DNA from: Aquitalea sp. LB_tupeE
Lineage (GTDB): Bacteria; Pseudomonadota; Gammaproteobacteria; Burkholderiales; Chromobacteriaceae
NCBI RefSeq assembly: GCF_013391415.1
Contig: NZ_JACAXB010000008.1
Span: forward strand, 1-64,000
Reading direction: 5' to 3'
Length of the DNA: 64,000 nucleotides
Shown here in pieces: positions 1 to 8,639 of the stretch. The notes under the pieces were generated by a model, which saw only the letters and a program-made list of their open reading frames with translations, searched no databases and was not told where the DNA came from. Position 1 is the stretch's first letter. Every line of letters begins with the position of its first letter. Both the position numbers and the translations under genes were made by a program.

Positions 1-6
1 GTTTTT

Positions 7-98
7 TTAAAGAGCGGTGCAGGTCGCTGCGTTTCGTTTCCATCGCTGCGTTGTCTGCTGAGGAGGCGAACTATACCGCCCTGCCCCACCCTCGTCAA
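7..98 (-). promoter_or_regulatory. Probable rRNA operon promoter and boxA leader (leftward)
   Basis: On the minus strand there is a -35 TTGACG (93-98), a 17-nt spacer and a -10 TATAGT (70-75). About 55 nt downstream lies GCTCTTTAA (15-7), which matches the boxA antitermination element of rRNA leaders. The transcript would run off the left edge, so a 16S rRNA gene probably begins just outside the window. The promoter and box are seen directly. The rRNA assignment is an inference from the combination and from the absence of any ORF in this stretch. Confidence 0.65.
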
Positions 99-311
99 CA
101 CTTTGTGCGAAGAAATCTGCAGGATTTGCTGAAATTCCGTCGCACAGAACGCTAAGTCACTGAACGGTAATACTTTATGAAATGCGGGTTTCATGACTGT
201 TTTGCTGCGGGTGCGCAGCCCGTCATGCGTTACTGCCTATCCTGCCAGTGAAAAAGGGGCTGACGCACGCAAAAATCGGCCTCGGTACCGAAAGACACAG
301 GCACAGGCGTC

Positions 312-339
312 AAAAAGCCCGGCTGACGCCGGGCTTTTT
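312..339 (-). terminator. Terminator of rnr
   Basis: A perfect GCCCGGC/GCCGGGC hairpin is flanked by A5 and T5. It sits about 50 nt beyond the rnr stop codon. It could act in both directions. Confidence 0.85.
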
Positions 340-386
340 GCTGAGCCAGCGATTCTCACACAGGAGAGGCTGGCTAAATAACCAAC

Positions 387-2999
387 TTACTGACCATCCG
401 ATTTCTTGGTATTACGGCTACGGCCGCGCGGCGCTGATGGTACTGCCGGCTCAGAACTTGCAGCCGGCTTACGGCGCGAACGCGGAGCAGGCGCAACGGC
501 ATCTCGCGCTGGCTGTACAGCCGAGGGACTGGCCGCAGACTTGCGTCGTGCCGCTGCCGGCGGGGCTGATTCTCCCTTCACAGACGGGCGCGGATCTACA
601 GGTGTTGGCACAGCTGCCGGTTTGCGCCGATTCCTTGCGGTGCCGGATGCTGCCGATGCCGCCGGGGGGATAGCAGTCACATTATCCTGACGATTGTCAG
701 CACGCTTGCCATGCTGACTCCGACCGCGGGCACCATGATTGCTCTGCTTGCGGGAGGATGCAGTATGACTTGCATGTTGCGGTTTCTCGCGCTTAGTACT
801 AGGAGAAAACGATTCGGCCTGTTCAGAATCACGCACCAATGCAAAATCAACCTGGGCATTTTCCAGATTGGCGCTCACCACTCTTACCGTCAGAGTATCT
901 CCGAGGCGATAAGACATGCCGCTCTTTTCACCGACAATCGCCTGTATGTCCTTGCGGAAGTGGAAGTAGTCCTTACCCAGTTCGGAAATATGCACCAAAC
1001 CTTCCACATAGACATTATCCAACAGCACAAACACACCAAAGCTAGTGACCGCACTGATCTTGCCCTCGAACACCTCGCCCACTTTATCCTGCATGTAGTA
1101 AGTCTTGAGCCAGGATTCAACGTCACGACTGGCGTCATCCGCTCGCCGCTCTGTCATGGAACAGTGCATCCCAAGCTGTGCCCACTTGCCGGGTTTGTAC
1201 TTACTACCTTGCAACACTGCCTTAATGGAACGGTGCACCAGCAAGTCCGGGTAACGGCGAATCGGTGAGGTGAAATGCGTGTAGGCATCATAAGCCAGAC
1301 CAAAATGGCCATTATTGTCTGGCGTATAAACAGCCTGCTGCATGGAACGCAGCAACATGGTCTGCAACACAGGCGCATCGGGGCGGCCATGAATCTGCTC
1401 GGCAAGCTTGGCATAGTCCTTGGCAGTCGGCTTGTCGTTACCCGCAAGGGTGAGTCCAACCAATTGCAAGTAGTTGCGCAGGTTCTCCAGCTTTTCCGGA
1501 GTGGGCCCCTCATGCACACGATACAAGCACTTCTGCTTGCTCTTGAGCAGGAAGTCAGCTGCACAGACATTAGCCGCCAGCATGCACTCTTCAATCAAAC
1601 GATGAGCATCGTTACGGATCACCGGAACGATTTTGTCTATCTTACCCTGATCATTGAAGACCATCTGGGTTTCGACCGAGTCGAACTCGATGGCACCGCG
1701 CTTGGCACGCGCAGCCAGCAATACCTTGAACAGGCCGTATAAGGTATGGATATTGGGCAATAAAGGATTATCGGTGCCATGCTGAATCCAGTCCCATACC
1801 TGGGTATAGGTCAGACGTGCCTTGGACAGCATGACCGCCGGATAGAACTGATAGCGCTTGACCTCACCCTTGCCGTTGATTTGCATGTCGCAAACCATGC
1901 ACAGGCGCTCAACATCAGGATTCAAGGAACAGATGCCGTTTGACAGGGCTTCGGGCAACATGGGGATGACCCGACGCGGGAAATAAACGGACGTTCCGCG
2001 TTCCAGCGCTTCCTGATCAAGAGCATCACCCGGCTGAACGTAATGACTGACATCAGCAATAGCCACAATCAGCCGGAAACCCTTGCCTTGCTTCTCGGCA
2101 TAGACAGCATCGTCGAAGTCGCGCGCGGTTTCGCCATCGATGGTAACCAAGGGCAAGTGACGCAGGTCGACACGATCCTTGGACAAGTCTTTTTTGCGTA
2201 CCTTCTTGGGCGTGGATTTGGCCTGGGCTAATACTTCGGCCGGAAATTCGTGCGGCAAAGCATGTTTGCGCAAGGCAATTTCTATTTCCATGCCCGGATC
2301 GGCATAGTTACCCAGCACTTCCACAACCTGCGCTACCGGCTGTCGGTAGGCATCCGGATATTGCAGGATTTCCACCATGACCACCTGGCCGTGCTTGGCA
2401 TCCTTCTGGCTGCCAGGTTCGATCAGAATTTCATGCCGGATACGACGATCTTCAGGTGTGACGATCCAGACGCCACGTTCCTGATGAATACGCCCTACCA
2501 ATTTGCTGAATGCATGATCCAGCACCTCGACAATTTTTCCTTCCTGCCGTCCACGACGATCAACACCGGAAGGACGGACCAGTACACGGTCGCCATGCAT
2601 GACTTTTTTCATTTCACGTTCGGGCAGGAAAATATCCAACCCACTGCCTTCACCTTCATCCGGCAGAGCGAAACCAAAACCGTCACGATGACCTGAAACC
2701 TTGCACTTGATCAGGTCCAGTTTTTGCGCAGCACAAATCGCACCTTTTCGATTGATGATCAGCTGACCTTCACGCTCCATGGCTAGCAAGCGGCGCTCAA
2801 AGAAGCCCAATTCGGCATTCTTGATAGACAACATGGCGGCCAGTTCTTCCGGGAACATGGGCACACCATTATCTTCCAGGAGTTGCAGAACGAACTCCCG
2901 GCTGGGTAAGGGGTTGGAATATTTGAGTTTTTCTCGTTCCAAGAAAGGATCCTGCAAACGCAGGGGGATATTTTTTTGTTTTTTTGCAGATTGGGCCAT
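387..2999 (-). CDS. rnr: Ribonuclease R (3'-5' exoribonuclease)
   Basis: An 870-residue RNase II/R-family exoribonuclease that degrades structured RNA processively in the cytoplasm. The order is an N-terminal winged-helix region (about 25-90), cold-shock-like RNA-binding domains (about 90-240), the RNB catalytic domain with the metal-binding motif DGETARDFDDAV (about 285-297), an S1 domain (about 650-735), and a long Lys/Arg/Ala/Pro-rich tail typical of RNase R. The start is the ATG at 2999 (MAQSAKK), which has GAGGG just upstream. The reading frame stays open to 3320, but that stretch is antisense to two tRNA-Leu genes and is not coding. The -35 box of the tRNA promoter abuts and overlaps this start codon on the opposite strand. 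A terminator follows at 312-339. Confidence 0.96.
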   Translation of the reverse strand: MAQSAKKQKNIPLRLQDPFLEREKLKYSNPLPSREFVLQLLEDNGVPMFPEELAAMLSIKNAELGFFERRLLAMEREGQLIINRKGAICAAQKLDLIKCKVSGHRDGFGFALPDEGEGSGLDIFLPEREMKKVMHGDRVLVRPSGVDRRGRQEGKIVEVLDHAFSKLVGRIHQERGVWIVTPEDRRIRHEILIEPGSQKDAKHGQVVMVEILQYPDAYRQPVAQVVEVLGNYADPGMEIEIALRKHALPHEFPAEVLAQAKSTPKKVRKKDLSKDRVDLRHLPLVTIDGETARDFDDAVYAEKQGKGFRLIVAIADVSHYVQPGDALDQEALERGTSVYFPRRVIPMLPEALSNGICSLNPDVERLCMVCDMQINGKGEVKRYQFYPAVMLSKARLTYTQVWDWIQHGTDNPLLPNIHTLYGLFKVLLAARAKRGAIEFDSVETQMVFNDQGKIDKIVPVIRNDAHRLIEECMLAANVCAADFLLKSKQKCLYRVHEGPTPEKLENLRNYLQLVGLTLAGNDKPTAKDYAKLAEQIHGRPDAPVLQTMLLRSMQQAVYTPDNNGHFGLAYDAYTHFTSPIRRYPDLLVHRSIKAVLQGSKYKPGKWAQLGMHCSMTERRADDASRDVESWLKTYYMQDKVGEVFEGKISAVTSFGVFVLLDNVYVEGLVHISELGKDYFHFRKDIQAIVGEKSGMSYRLGDTLTVRVVSANLENAQVDFALVRDSEQAESFSPSTKREKPQHASHTASSRKQSNHGARGRSQHGKRADNRQDNVTAIPPAASAASGTARNRRKPAAVPTPVDPRPSVKGESAPPAAARRKSAASPSAVQPARDAVAPAPRSRRKPAASSEPAVPSAPRGRSRNTKKSDGQ

Positions 3000-3026
3000 T
3001 GACACCCTCAGAAACTTGTTTATAAT
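2999..3026 (+). promoter_or_regulatory. Consensus sigma-70 promoter of the tRNA-Leu array
   Basis: TTGACA at 2999-3004, a 16-nt spacer and TATAAT at 3021-3026 are both perfect consensus hexamers. Transcription should start near 3033, about 40 nt before the first tRNA. The T of the -35 at 2999 is also the complement of the first base of the rnr start codon. Confidence 0.9.
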
Positions 3027-3075
3027 TCGCATCTCGTTGCAGCAAGACAGCAACTGAATGATACAGCAAAGCAGT

Positions 3076-3162
3076 GCCCAGGTGGCGGAATTGGTAGACG
3101 CACTAGGTTCAGGTCCTAGCGCCCGCAAGGGTGTGGAAGTTCGAGTCTTCTCTTGGGCACCA
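3076..3162 (+). tRNA. tRNA-Leu(CAG), copy 1
   Basis: 87 nt with encoded CCA. The acceptor stem GCCCAGG pairs with the 3' end. The anticodon loop is TTCAGGT (anticodon CAG), and a long class II variable arm is present. It reads the CUG codon. It is the first of three identical genes cotranscribed from the promoter at 2999-3026. Confidence 0.97.
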
Positions 3163-3213
3163 ACAAACTGTATTGTATAGTGCTTGTTCAGCTTGTAGCA
3201 GAAAACTTGGTTT

Positions 3214-3300
3214 GCCCAGGTGGCGGAATTGGTAGACGCACTAGGTTCAGGTCCTAGCGCCCGCAAGGGTGTGGAAGTTCGAGTCTTCTCTTGGGCACCA
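3214..3300 (+). tRNA. tRNA-Leu(CAG), copy 2
   Basis: Identical over all 87 nt, including CCA, to copy 1. It is separated from copy 1 by a 51-nt spacer that differs from the next spacer. Confidence 0.97.
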
Positions 3301-3353
3301 ACAATTTTTAAAATCAGCATGCGCTGCTGGTTTGCAGTACCACAATTTGCTTT

Positions 3354-3440
3354 GCCCAGGTGGCGGAATTGGTAGACGCACTAGGTTCAGGTCCTAGCGC
3401 CCGCAAGGGTGTGGAAGTTCGAGTCTTCTCTTGGGCACCA
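3354..3440 (+). tRNA. tRNA-Leu(CAG), copy 3
   Basis: Identical to copies 1 and 2 and follows a 53-nt spacer. It is directly followed by the terminator hairpin at 3443-3475. Confidence 0.97.
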
Positions 3441-3442
3441 AT

Positions 3443-3475
3443 AAAAAGCCGTTGATCTTTGATCAACGGCTTTTT
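3443..3475. terminator. Bidirectional terminator between the tRNA-Leu array and the MFS gene
   Basis: A perfect stem GCCGTTGATC/GATCAACGGC with a 3-nt loop, with A5 on one side and T5 on the other. It can end the rightward tRNA transcript and the leftward MFS transcript, whose stop codon is at 3499. Confidence 0.9.
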
Positions 3476-3498
3476 CCATTTTCAGACAGATAATTTCA

Positions 3499-4914
3499 TT
3501 ACGCTTGCTTTTTGCTATCGTCCCCGCGCGCTGCCAGTGCAGCACCAGCATTACGATCCAAGCTCCAGAAAAATGCGACCGAAAGCAAGGTCAGCACGCC
3601 CATCGCCAGAAATGACCATGCGAAGTCACTGCCTTGCAAAGTCTCATGTCCTTGCAATCCGGCAGTAGTCTGCAAAATGATGGCTGCAAAAGTCACACCA
3701 AACCCAGCTGCCAGCTGCTGCGCCACGCTGGAGAGGCTGGTGGCATGGCTCATGCGAGCCTGTGCCACGTCTGCAAAAGCAATGGCGTTCAGACTGGTAA
3801 ATTGCAAAGAGCGCAGAAATCCACCCAACACAAACACCAGCAGCATTACCCAGTGCGGCGTTTCGGGACGAAACAGTCCGTACACCGCCATGGAAATGGC
3901 AACCAAGACGGCATTCCAAGTCAGCACTTGCTTGAAGCCAAAACGTTCAAGCACGCGCGATACAATGGTCTTCATGAAGATAGCCCCGATCGCAGTGGAG
4001 CACGTCAGCAAACCCGATTCAAACGGCGTGTAGCCAAAACCAAGTTGTAGCATCAGGGGCAGCAGAAACGGCGTAGCCCCAATACCCATCCGTATGAGAA
4101 AGCCACCCCACACACTGGCATGAAAGGTTGGCAAGCGTAGCAAGGACAAATCCAGCAACGGTTCATCTACCCGGCGGTAATGCAGCAAGTAAGCCAGCAA
4201 CATCACTGCCCCAGCCATACTGACTGTCAAAGAAAGGTTGGCCGACAACATATGCTTGCCCTCGGTAGCCAGTCCCAGCATCAGCATGGACAAGCCCACT
4301 CCGGTCAAGAAGAATCCGGTCTTGTCCAGTGCCGGTACATTCTCATCCCGCAGATTCTCGATGTAACGGCCTGCGAGCACCATGCCAAGCAGGCCGATGG
4401 GAATATTGATGAAGAAAATCCAGCGCCAATGGAAATAAGTGGTGATAAACCCACCCAATGGTGGCCCGATAACCGGGCCCAACAGGGCTGGAATGGTCAG
4501 ATAGCTCAATGCCCGAACCAGTTCATCCTTGCGTGTGGTACGCAAGATGACCAGCCGCCCCACTGGAACCATCATCGCCCCACCCATCCCCTGCACGAAA
4601 CGCGCCAGCACGAAAGATTCAAGCGAGCCGCTAAAACCACACAAAACCGAACCCACCATGAAAACCAGAATGGCGGAGCGGAAAATACGTTGGGCGCCAA
4701 AACGGTCTGCCATCCAGCCGCTGACCGGAATGAAAACGGCAAGACTGACCAGATAAGATGTCAGTGCCAGCTTGAGAGCCACTGGATCGACCTGCAAATC
4801 CTGTGCGATAGCTGGTAATGAGGTGGAGATTACCGTTGCATCCATGTTTTCCATGAATAGCGCGGTGGCGATGATGAGCGGTGTAAGCATGCCGCTGGCA
4901 AGAAGAAACTGCAT
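3499..4914 (-). CDS. MFS drug exporter, DHA2 (EmrB/QacA-like) family
   Basis: A 471-residue inner-membrane protein predicted to export drugs or other toxic compounds by proton antiport. Hydrophobic segments run almost the whole length. The loop between helices 2 and 3 carries motif A (GWMADRFGAQRIF). The motif C region typical of antiporters is GPVIGPPLGG in helix 5, and the N-terminal motif MDATVISTSLP is characteristic of the DHA2 group. It is a monocistronic gene ending at a bidirectional terminator. No membrane-fusion partner (EmrA type) lies beside it, so the substrate cannot be told. The start at 4914 is the first Met before the helix 1 motif. Confidence 0.88.
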   Translation of the reverse strand: MQFLLASGMLTPLIIATALFMENMDATVISTSLPAIAQDLQVDPVALKLALTSYLVSLAVFIPVSGWMADRFGAQRIFRSAILVFMVGSVLCGFSGSLESFVLARFVQGMGGAMMVPVGRLVILRTTRKDELVRALSYLTIPALLGPVIGPPLGGFITTYFHWRWIFFINIPIGLLGMVLAGRYIENLRDENVPALDKTGFFLTGVGLSMLMLGLATEGKHMLSANLSLTVSMAGAVMLLAYLLHYRRVDEPLLDLSLLRLPTFHASVWGGFLIRMGIGATPFLLPLMLQLGFGYTPFESGLLTCSTAIGAIFMKTIVSRVLERFGFKQVLTWNAVLVAISMAVYGLFRPETPHWVMLLVFVLGGFLRSLQFTSLNAIAFADVAQARMSHATSLSSVAQQLAAGFGVTFAAIILQTTAGLQGHETLQGSDFAWSFLAMGVLTLLSVAFFWSLDRNAGAALAARGDDSKKQA

Positions 4915-5012
4915 ATTGTGTCAAAGTGATGGGAAGGGACTGAATTCAGTCTAACAGTTTGACCCATGCCTGCCGTCATGATCTTACAAACAAGTGTTGC
5001 GGATGACTAAAT

Positions 5013-5042
5013 AAAACAAGGCAGCATATGGCTGCCTTGTTT
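5013..5042 (-). terminator. Terminator of the phosphoesterase gene
   Basis: A 12-bp perfect stem AAACAAGGCAGC/GCTGCCTTGTTT with a 5-nt loop, followed on the minus strand by TTTTATTTAG. It lies 21 nt beyond the stop codon at 5064. Confidence 0.85.
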
Positions 5043-5063
5043 GTAGCGGGAAATTCAGTGGCG

Positions 5064-6680
5064 TTACTGCGCAGTCAAATCCAAGGCATTGCTGAGATCA
5101 CCCATTGGTGCTGCGCCATTGGCACGCAAGCCCGCATCCCGTTCGAGCAAGCCAGGCAAAGGCTGCAACTCAAAACGGCGCGTCAGGAAACGCAAAATCG
5201 AGCCGGTATCGTATTGCGTGTGATCGACAAAGCCTTTGCGGGCATACGGGGAGATGATGATGGCGGGAATACGGCTGCCCGGGCCCCAACGATCGCCTTG
5301 CGGTACAGGAGCATGGTCGTAGATACCGCCGTTTTCATCATAAGTCACTACAATCAGCATGTTCTTCCACTGCGGGCTCTGTTGCAGACGGGCAATGACC
5401 TGAGCGATGTGTTCGTCACCATCTGCCACGCTGGCATAGCCTGCATGCTGGTTGACATTACCTTGTGGTTTATAGAATGCAACCGTTGGCAGCTTGCCGG
5501 CTTGCGCAGCCTGGAGGAATTCTGCATCAAAATCCTTCAGGTGTGCCTGACGGTTGGCCTGCCGGGTAAGCGGGTCAAACTCAGCATAGTAGTTAAAGGG
5601 CTGATGGTGCGGCTGAAAGTTTGGCGTACTGCCGTTGTAGATATTGCTGCGTGCGGCCAGTGCAGCATTCCAGCCACCGGCATACCACGCCCAGCTCACC
5701 CCTTTGGCACTCAGCCGGTCGCCGATCGTCGGGCCATTCTGCGCCGGGAGGGTGGTCGCTTTGGCAGTGTCTGCGTACTGGCTTACTCCGTTGGTAGCCG
5801 GTGCATTGCCACTGGGCTGGTATAGCGGCTGCATGGTATTGACCGCATAGAACATGCCCTGCCCGTCTTTTGGTGTCAGGTTGCCGTCATTCTTGTAGCT
5901 TGGCTTGCCTTCTAGCACAGACGTCTTGGCACTGGCTGCCGGGGTCAGACGCAGGAAACGCCCCTGCGCGTCGGTGTCGATGGCCGAAATGGAATCCCGA
6001 GCCGGCGAGTCAGCTGCATCTGCATGCGGATATTGCGGAGCACAGGCACAGATCAGGTACTGGTGATTCAGGAAGGAACCACCAAAGGCACCCATGAAGA
6101 AGTTGTCGGCCAGCGTGTACTGACGCGCCAGCTTCCACAAGGCCATTTTGCTGCCATCGTAATACCCCATGCTCAGACCGCCGGCATCGGAATAAGCGGC
6201 AAACTTGTCGTTGGTACCACCATTGATCTGCATCTGGTTGTTATAAAAACGGTGAACCAGATCTCGTGTCGTGACATCCTGCGCAATCACGGTGCCGCTG
6301 CCCTGCACTCCTTTGGGATCATCCAGCTGGAACGGCCGGTTGGGCCAGCCCATGGTTTGTGCCTGGGACAAGGTGACACGCTGCCCGGCTACCGTCAGAC
6401 CACCCCAGGTTGGCGGCAATAAGGGAAGCACGGACCCGTCAAAATCCTTCTGCGGAACATAGGTACCACGTGCAGAGGGGTTCACGCCGGGTATGCCGTT
6501 TGCACCGGGAAACAGTCCGTATAAATTATCAAAAGCGCGGTTCTCGGCAAAAATGACCACTACGTTCTGGATGGCATCAAGCGAGCCTGCGGTTGCCGGT
6601 GCCGCTACAGGCATGCTGTTACAACCTGCCAGCGCAAGGGTCAGCGCCATCGGTGCCCACAAGAGCTTGGAATTTTTCAT
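5064..6680 (-). CDS. Phospholipase C / acid phosphatase family lipoprotein
   Basis: A 538-residue member of the bacterial phosphoesterase family (phospholipase C and AcpA-type acid phosphatases). The start is the ATG at 6680, preceded by GGAGAC. It begins a lipoprotein signal peptide with lipobox LALAGC, so the enzyme is probably lipid-anchored in the periplasm or at the outer membrane. Family motifs seen are VVVIFAENRAFDNLYGLFPG near the N-terminus (metal-binding ENR-F-D) and TYDENGGIYDHAPVP plus SRIPAIIISPYARKGFVDH in the C-terminal part. The substrate, whether phospholipid or phosphomonoester, cannot be fixed from sequence. It diverges from the cytochrome c peroxidase gene across 187 bp. 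Confidence 0.85.
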   Translation of the reverse strand: MKNSKLLWAPMALTLALAGCNSMPVAAPATAGSLDAIQNVVVIFAENRAFDNLYGLFPGANGIPGVNPSARGTYVPQKDFDGSVLPLLPPTWGGLTVAGQRVTLSQAQTMGWPNRPFQLDDPKGVQGSGTVIAQDVTTRDLVHRFYNNQMQINGGTNDKFAAYSDAGGLSMGYYDGSKMALWKLARQYTLADNFFMGAFGGSFLNHQYLICACAPQYPHADAADSPARDSISAIDTDAQGRFLRLTPAASAKTSVLEGKPSYKNDGNLTPKDGQGMFYAVNTMQPLYQPSGNAPATNGVSQYADTAKATTLPAQNGPTIGDRLSAKGVSWAWYAGGWNAALAARSNIYNGSTPNFQPHHQPFNYYAEFDPLTRQANRQAHLKDFDAEFLQAAQAGKLPTVAFYKPQGNVNQHAGYASVADGDEHIAQVIARLQQSPQWKNMLIVVTYDENGGIYDHAPVPQGDRWGPGSRIPAIIISPYARKGFVDHTQYDTGSILRFLTRRFELQPLPGLLERDAGLRANGAAPMGDLSNALDLTAQ

Positions 6681-6867
6681 GTCTGTCTCCGTTTGCTGAA
6701 TACCAGCGATTGTGGCTGCGGCGTGTTGCAGCATGATGATGGATTAGAAACTGAAAATTATGGATGCGGCAAGGCGGCAGTTACTGACCCTAGTACAGAG
6801 GCTTAACGTCATCAGGCCGTGATGAAACTGCGTTATGTTGCAAGAATTCTGTTATCGATCCAGGACC

Positions 6868-8136
6868 ATGCACCACACTTTCCCCCTGATACGCATCTCA
6901 CATTGGCTAAGCGCGGTTCTGCTACTCGGCAGCCTTTCTGCATGCACCCCAACCAACAAGCAAGTGCAACACAGCCAGACAACCGGTATCTATGCGGTCC
7001 CAACAATGCCGGACAACCGCCAGCTGACCCAGCTGGGACGCCAGCTTTTCTTTGAAACCGCGCTGTCGGCGAATGGCAAGCAATCCTGTGCCAGCTGCCA
7101 TAGCCCAGAGCATGCGTATGGCCCTCCGGATGGCAAGTCGGCACAACTTGGCGGGCTGGATGGCAAACAAATGGGTAACCGTGCAGTGCCATCCCTGCGC
7201 TATTTGCAGACTGTACCGCCTTTTAGCGAGCATTTTCGCGACAACGATGGCAATGACAGCGAGGATGCAGGGCCAACCGGGGGCTTTACCTGGGATGGCC
7301 GCGCGGCCAGCCTGCACGAACAGGCGTCCATTCCATTGCTGGCAAGTAATGAGATGGCCAATGCCAGCGCAGACCGGGTGGTGAAGCAGCTAAAAGGCAG
7401 TGCAAGTGCCAACGCCTTCATGGCAGTTTTCGGCAAGGATATCTTCCTGCACCCGGCACAAGCCTTCGACAAACTGGTGCTGGCACTGGAGGTGTTCCAG
7501 CAAAGTCCGGCAGATTTTTATCCGTATAGCAGCAAATATGATGACTGGTTGCGGGGCCAGGCTGAACTGAGCCGCCAGGAGCTGCGCGGCTTGCAAGTAT
7601 TCAACAATCCGGACAAGGGTAACTGCGCTGCCTGTCATTTGAGTGAGCGGCAGCCCGATGGCGGCTTTCCGGCATTCAGCGACTTTGGCCTGATTGCCCT
7701 GGGAGTACCGCGTAATCGACAACTGGAAATAAATCGGAATACGGCATTCCACGATATGGGTCTATGCGGGCCGGTCCGCCAGGATATGCAGAAAACAGAA
7801 TACTGCGGGCTATTTCGCACCCCGTCTTTGCGCAATGTGGCCACACGCAAGGTGTTTTTCCACAATGGCGTATTCCATGATTTGCGCAAGGCGGTGGAAT
7901 TCTACGCCAGCCGCGATACCCAGCCGGAGAAATGGTACCCCGCTGCCAGCAATGGCCAGCCAGTGATGTTTGATGATTTGCCGACGATTTATCATGGCAA
8001 TATCAACCGCGAAGCCCCCTTTGGCGGAAAACGGGGAGCACCGCCAGCGCTGAGTGCACAAGAAATCAACGACTTGCTGGCTTTCCTCGGTACGCTGACG
8101 GATGCCGATGCCCGCCCAGCCCGCAGCGGGCAATAG
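6868..8136 (+). CDS. Di-haem cytochrome c peroxidase family lipoprotein (CCP/MauG)
   Basis: A 422-residue protein with two covalent haem c sites, CASCH at residues 74-78 and CAACH at 253-257, in the spacing of the bacterial di-haem cytochrome c peroxidase/MauG family. The N-terminal signal sequence ends in the lipobox LSAC, suggesting a membrane-anchored periplasmic enzyme. The start at 6868 places a signal peptide immediately. An in-frame ATG 33 nt upstream would spoil it. Likely roles are peroxide reduction or an oxidative protein or cofactor modification as in MauG. Without a neighbouring amine dehydrogenase the peroxidase role is the default inference. Confidence 0.85.
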   Translation: MHHTFPLIRISHWLSAVLLLGSLSACTPTNKQVQHSQTTGIYAVPTMPDNRQLTQLGRQLFFETALSANGKQSCASCHSPEHAYGPPDGKSAQLGGLDGKQMGNRAVPSLRYLQTVPPFSEHFRDNDGNDSEDAGPTGGFTWDGRAASLHEQASIPLLASNEMANASADRVVKQLKGSASANAFMAVFGKDIFLHPAQAFDKLVLALEVFQQSPADFYPYSSKYDDWLRGQAELSRQELRGLQVFNNPDKGNCAACHLSERQPDGGFPAFSDFGLIALGVPRNRQLEINRNTAFHDMGLCGPVRQDMQKTEYCGLFRTPSLRNVATRKVFFHNGVFHDLRKAVEFYASRDTQPEKWYPAASNGQPVMFDDLPTIYHGNINREAPFGGKRGAPPALSAQEINDLLAFLGTLTDADARPARSGQ

Positions 8137-8147
8137 CAGAGTATGGC

Positions 8148-8639
8148 TTACCGCTCCAGCCGGGGCACATCCGCCCGGCCCAGCATGGCAGCGAGCACAT
8201 CCACCACCAGTTGATGATCCTCGCGTTGTGGTAAGCCGGACACCACCACCGAGCCGACACACAAGCCGCCTTCCAGCCGCAGCGGAAACCCGCCGCCATG
8301 GGTAGCGTAATCTGCCAGTAGCAGCCCGTTCTTCTCCTGCAAGCTGGTTTGCTGGCGCTGGCAATCCAGACCGATGGCCAGTGAGCTGCGCTCAAACTTC
8401 TGCACCACATTGTGTTTGCGACGGGCCCAATCCTCGTTATTGGCCGTGGCACCCGGCATCAGGCACTGAAAATGCCGGGTCTGGTTGAGGGTAAGCACAA
8501 TTGCCAAAGCAGCACCACGGCGCATTGCCTCCTCCCGCAGCCTACAACCCAACAACCACGCCGTGTCAGCATCGAATTGCTTGAATTGCAGCAGGGCTTC
8601 CTGTTGCGCAATGATCTGTAAATCCTGCTCGATACTCAC
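8148..8639 (-). CDS. UPF0303 / haem-degrading-domain protein (GlcG/HbpS fold)
   Basis: 163 residues. The sequence resembles the UPF0303 family, whose fold is that of the GlcG/HbpS haem-binding proteins. Seen are the N-terminal region LQFKQFDADTAWLLGCRLREEA and the central FERSSLAIG and HGGGFPLRLEGG-like segments typical of that family, where HGGGFPLR is the most conserved part. Its start overlaps the stop of the upstream oxidoreductase gene by 4 nt (ATGA), so the two are probably translationally coupled. The biochemical function of the family is not established, so no reaction is assigned. Confidence 0.8.
   Translation of the reverse strand: MSIEQDLQIIAQQEALLQFKQFDADTAWLLGCRLREEAMRRGAALAIVLTLNQTRHFQCLMPGATANNEDWARRKHNVVQKFERSSLAIGLDCQRQQTSLQEKNGLLLADYATHGGGFPLRLEGGLCVGSVVVSGLPQREDHQLVVDVLAAMLGRADVPRLER

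Noticed and set aside
193..690. Short rightward frames at the left end
   Set aside because: They overlap the rRNA-type leader, the rnr terminator and the rnr 3' end in antisense, and have no ribosome-binding site or family resemblance.
3076..3440. Regularly spaced identical repeats that could suggest a CRISPR array
   Set aside because: The repeats are 87-nt tRNA-Leu genes with full cloverleaf features and encoded CCA.
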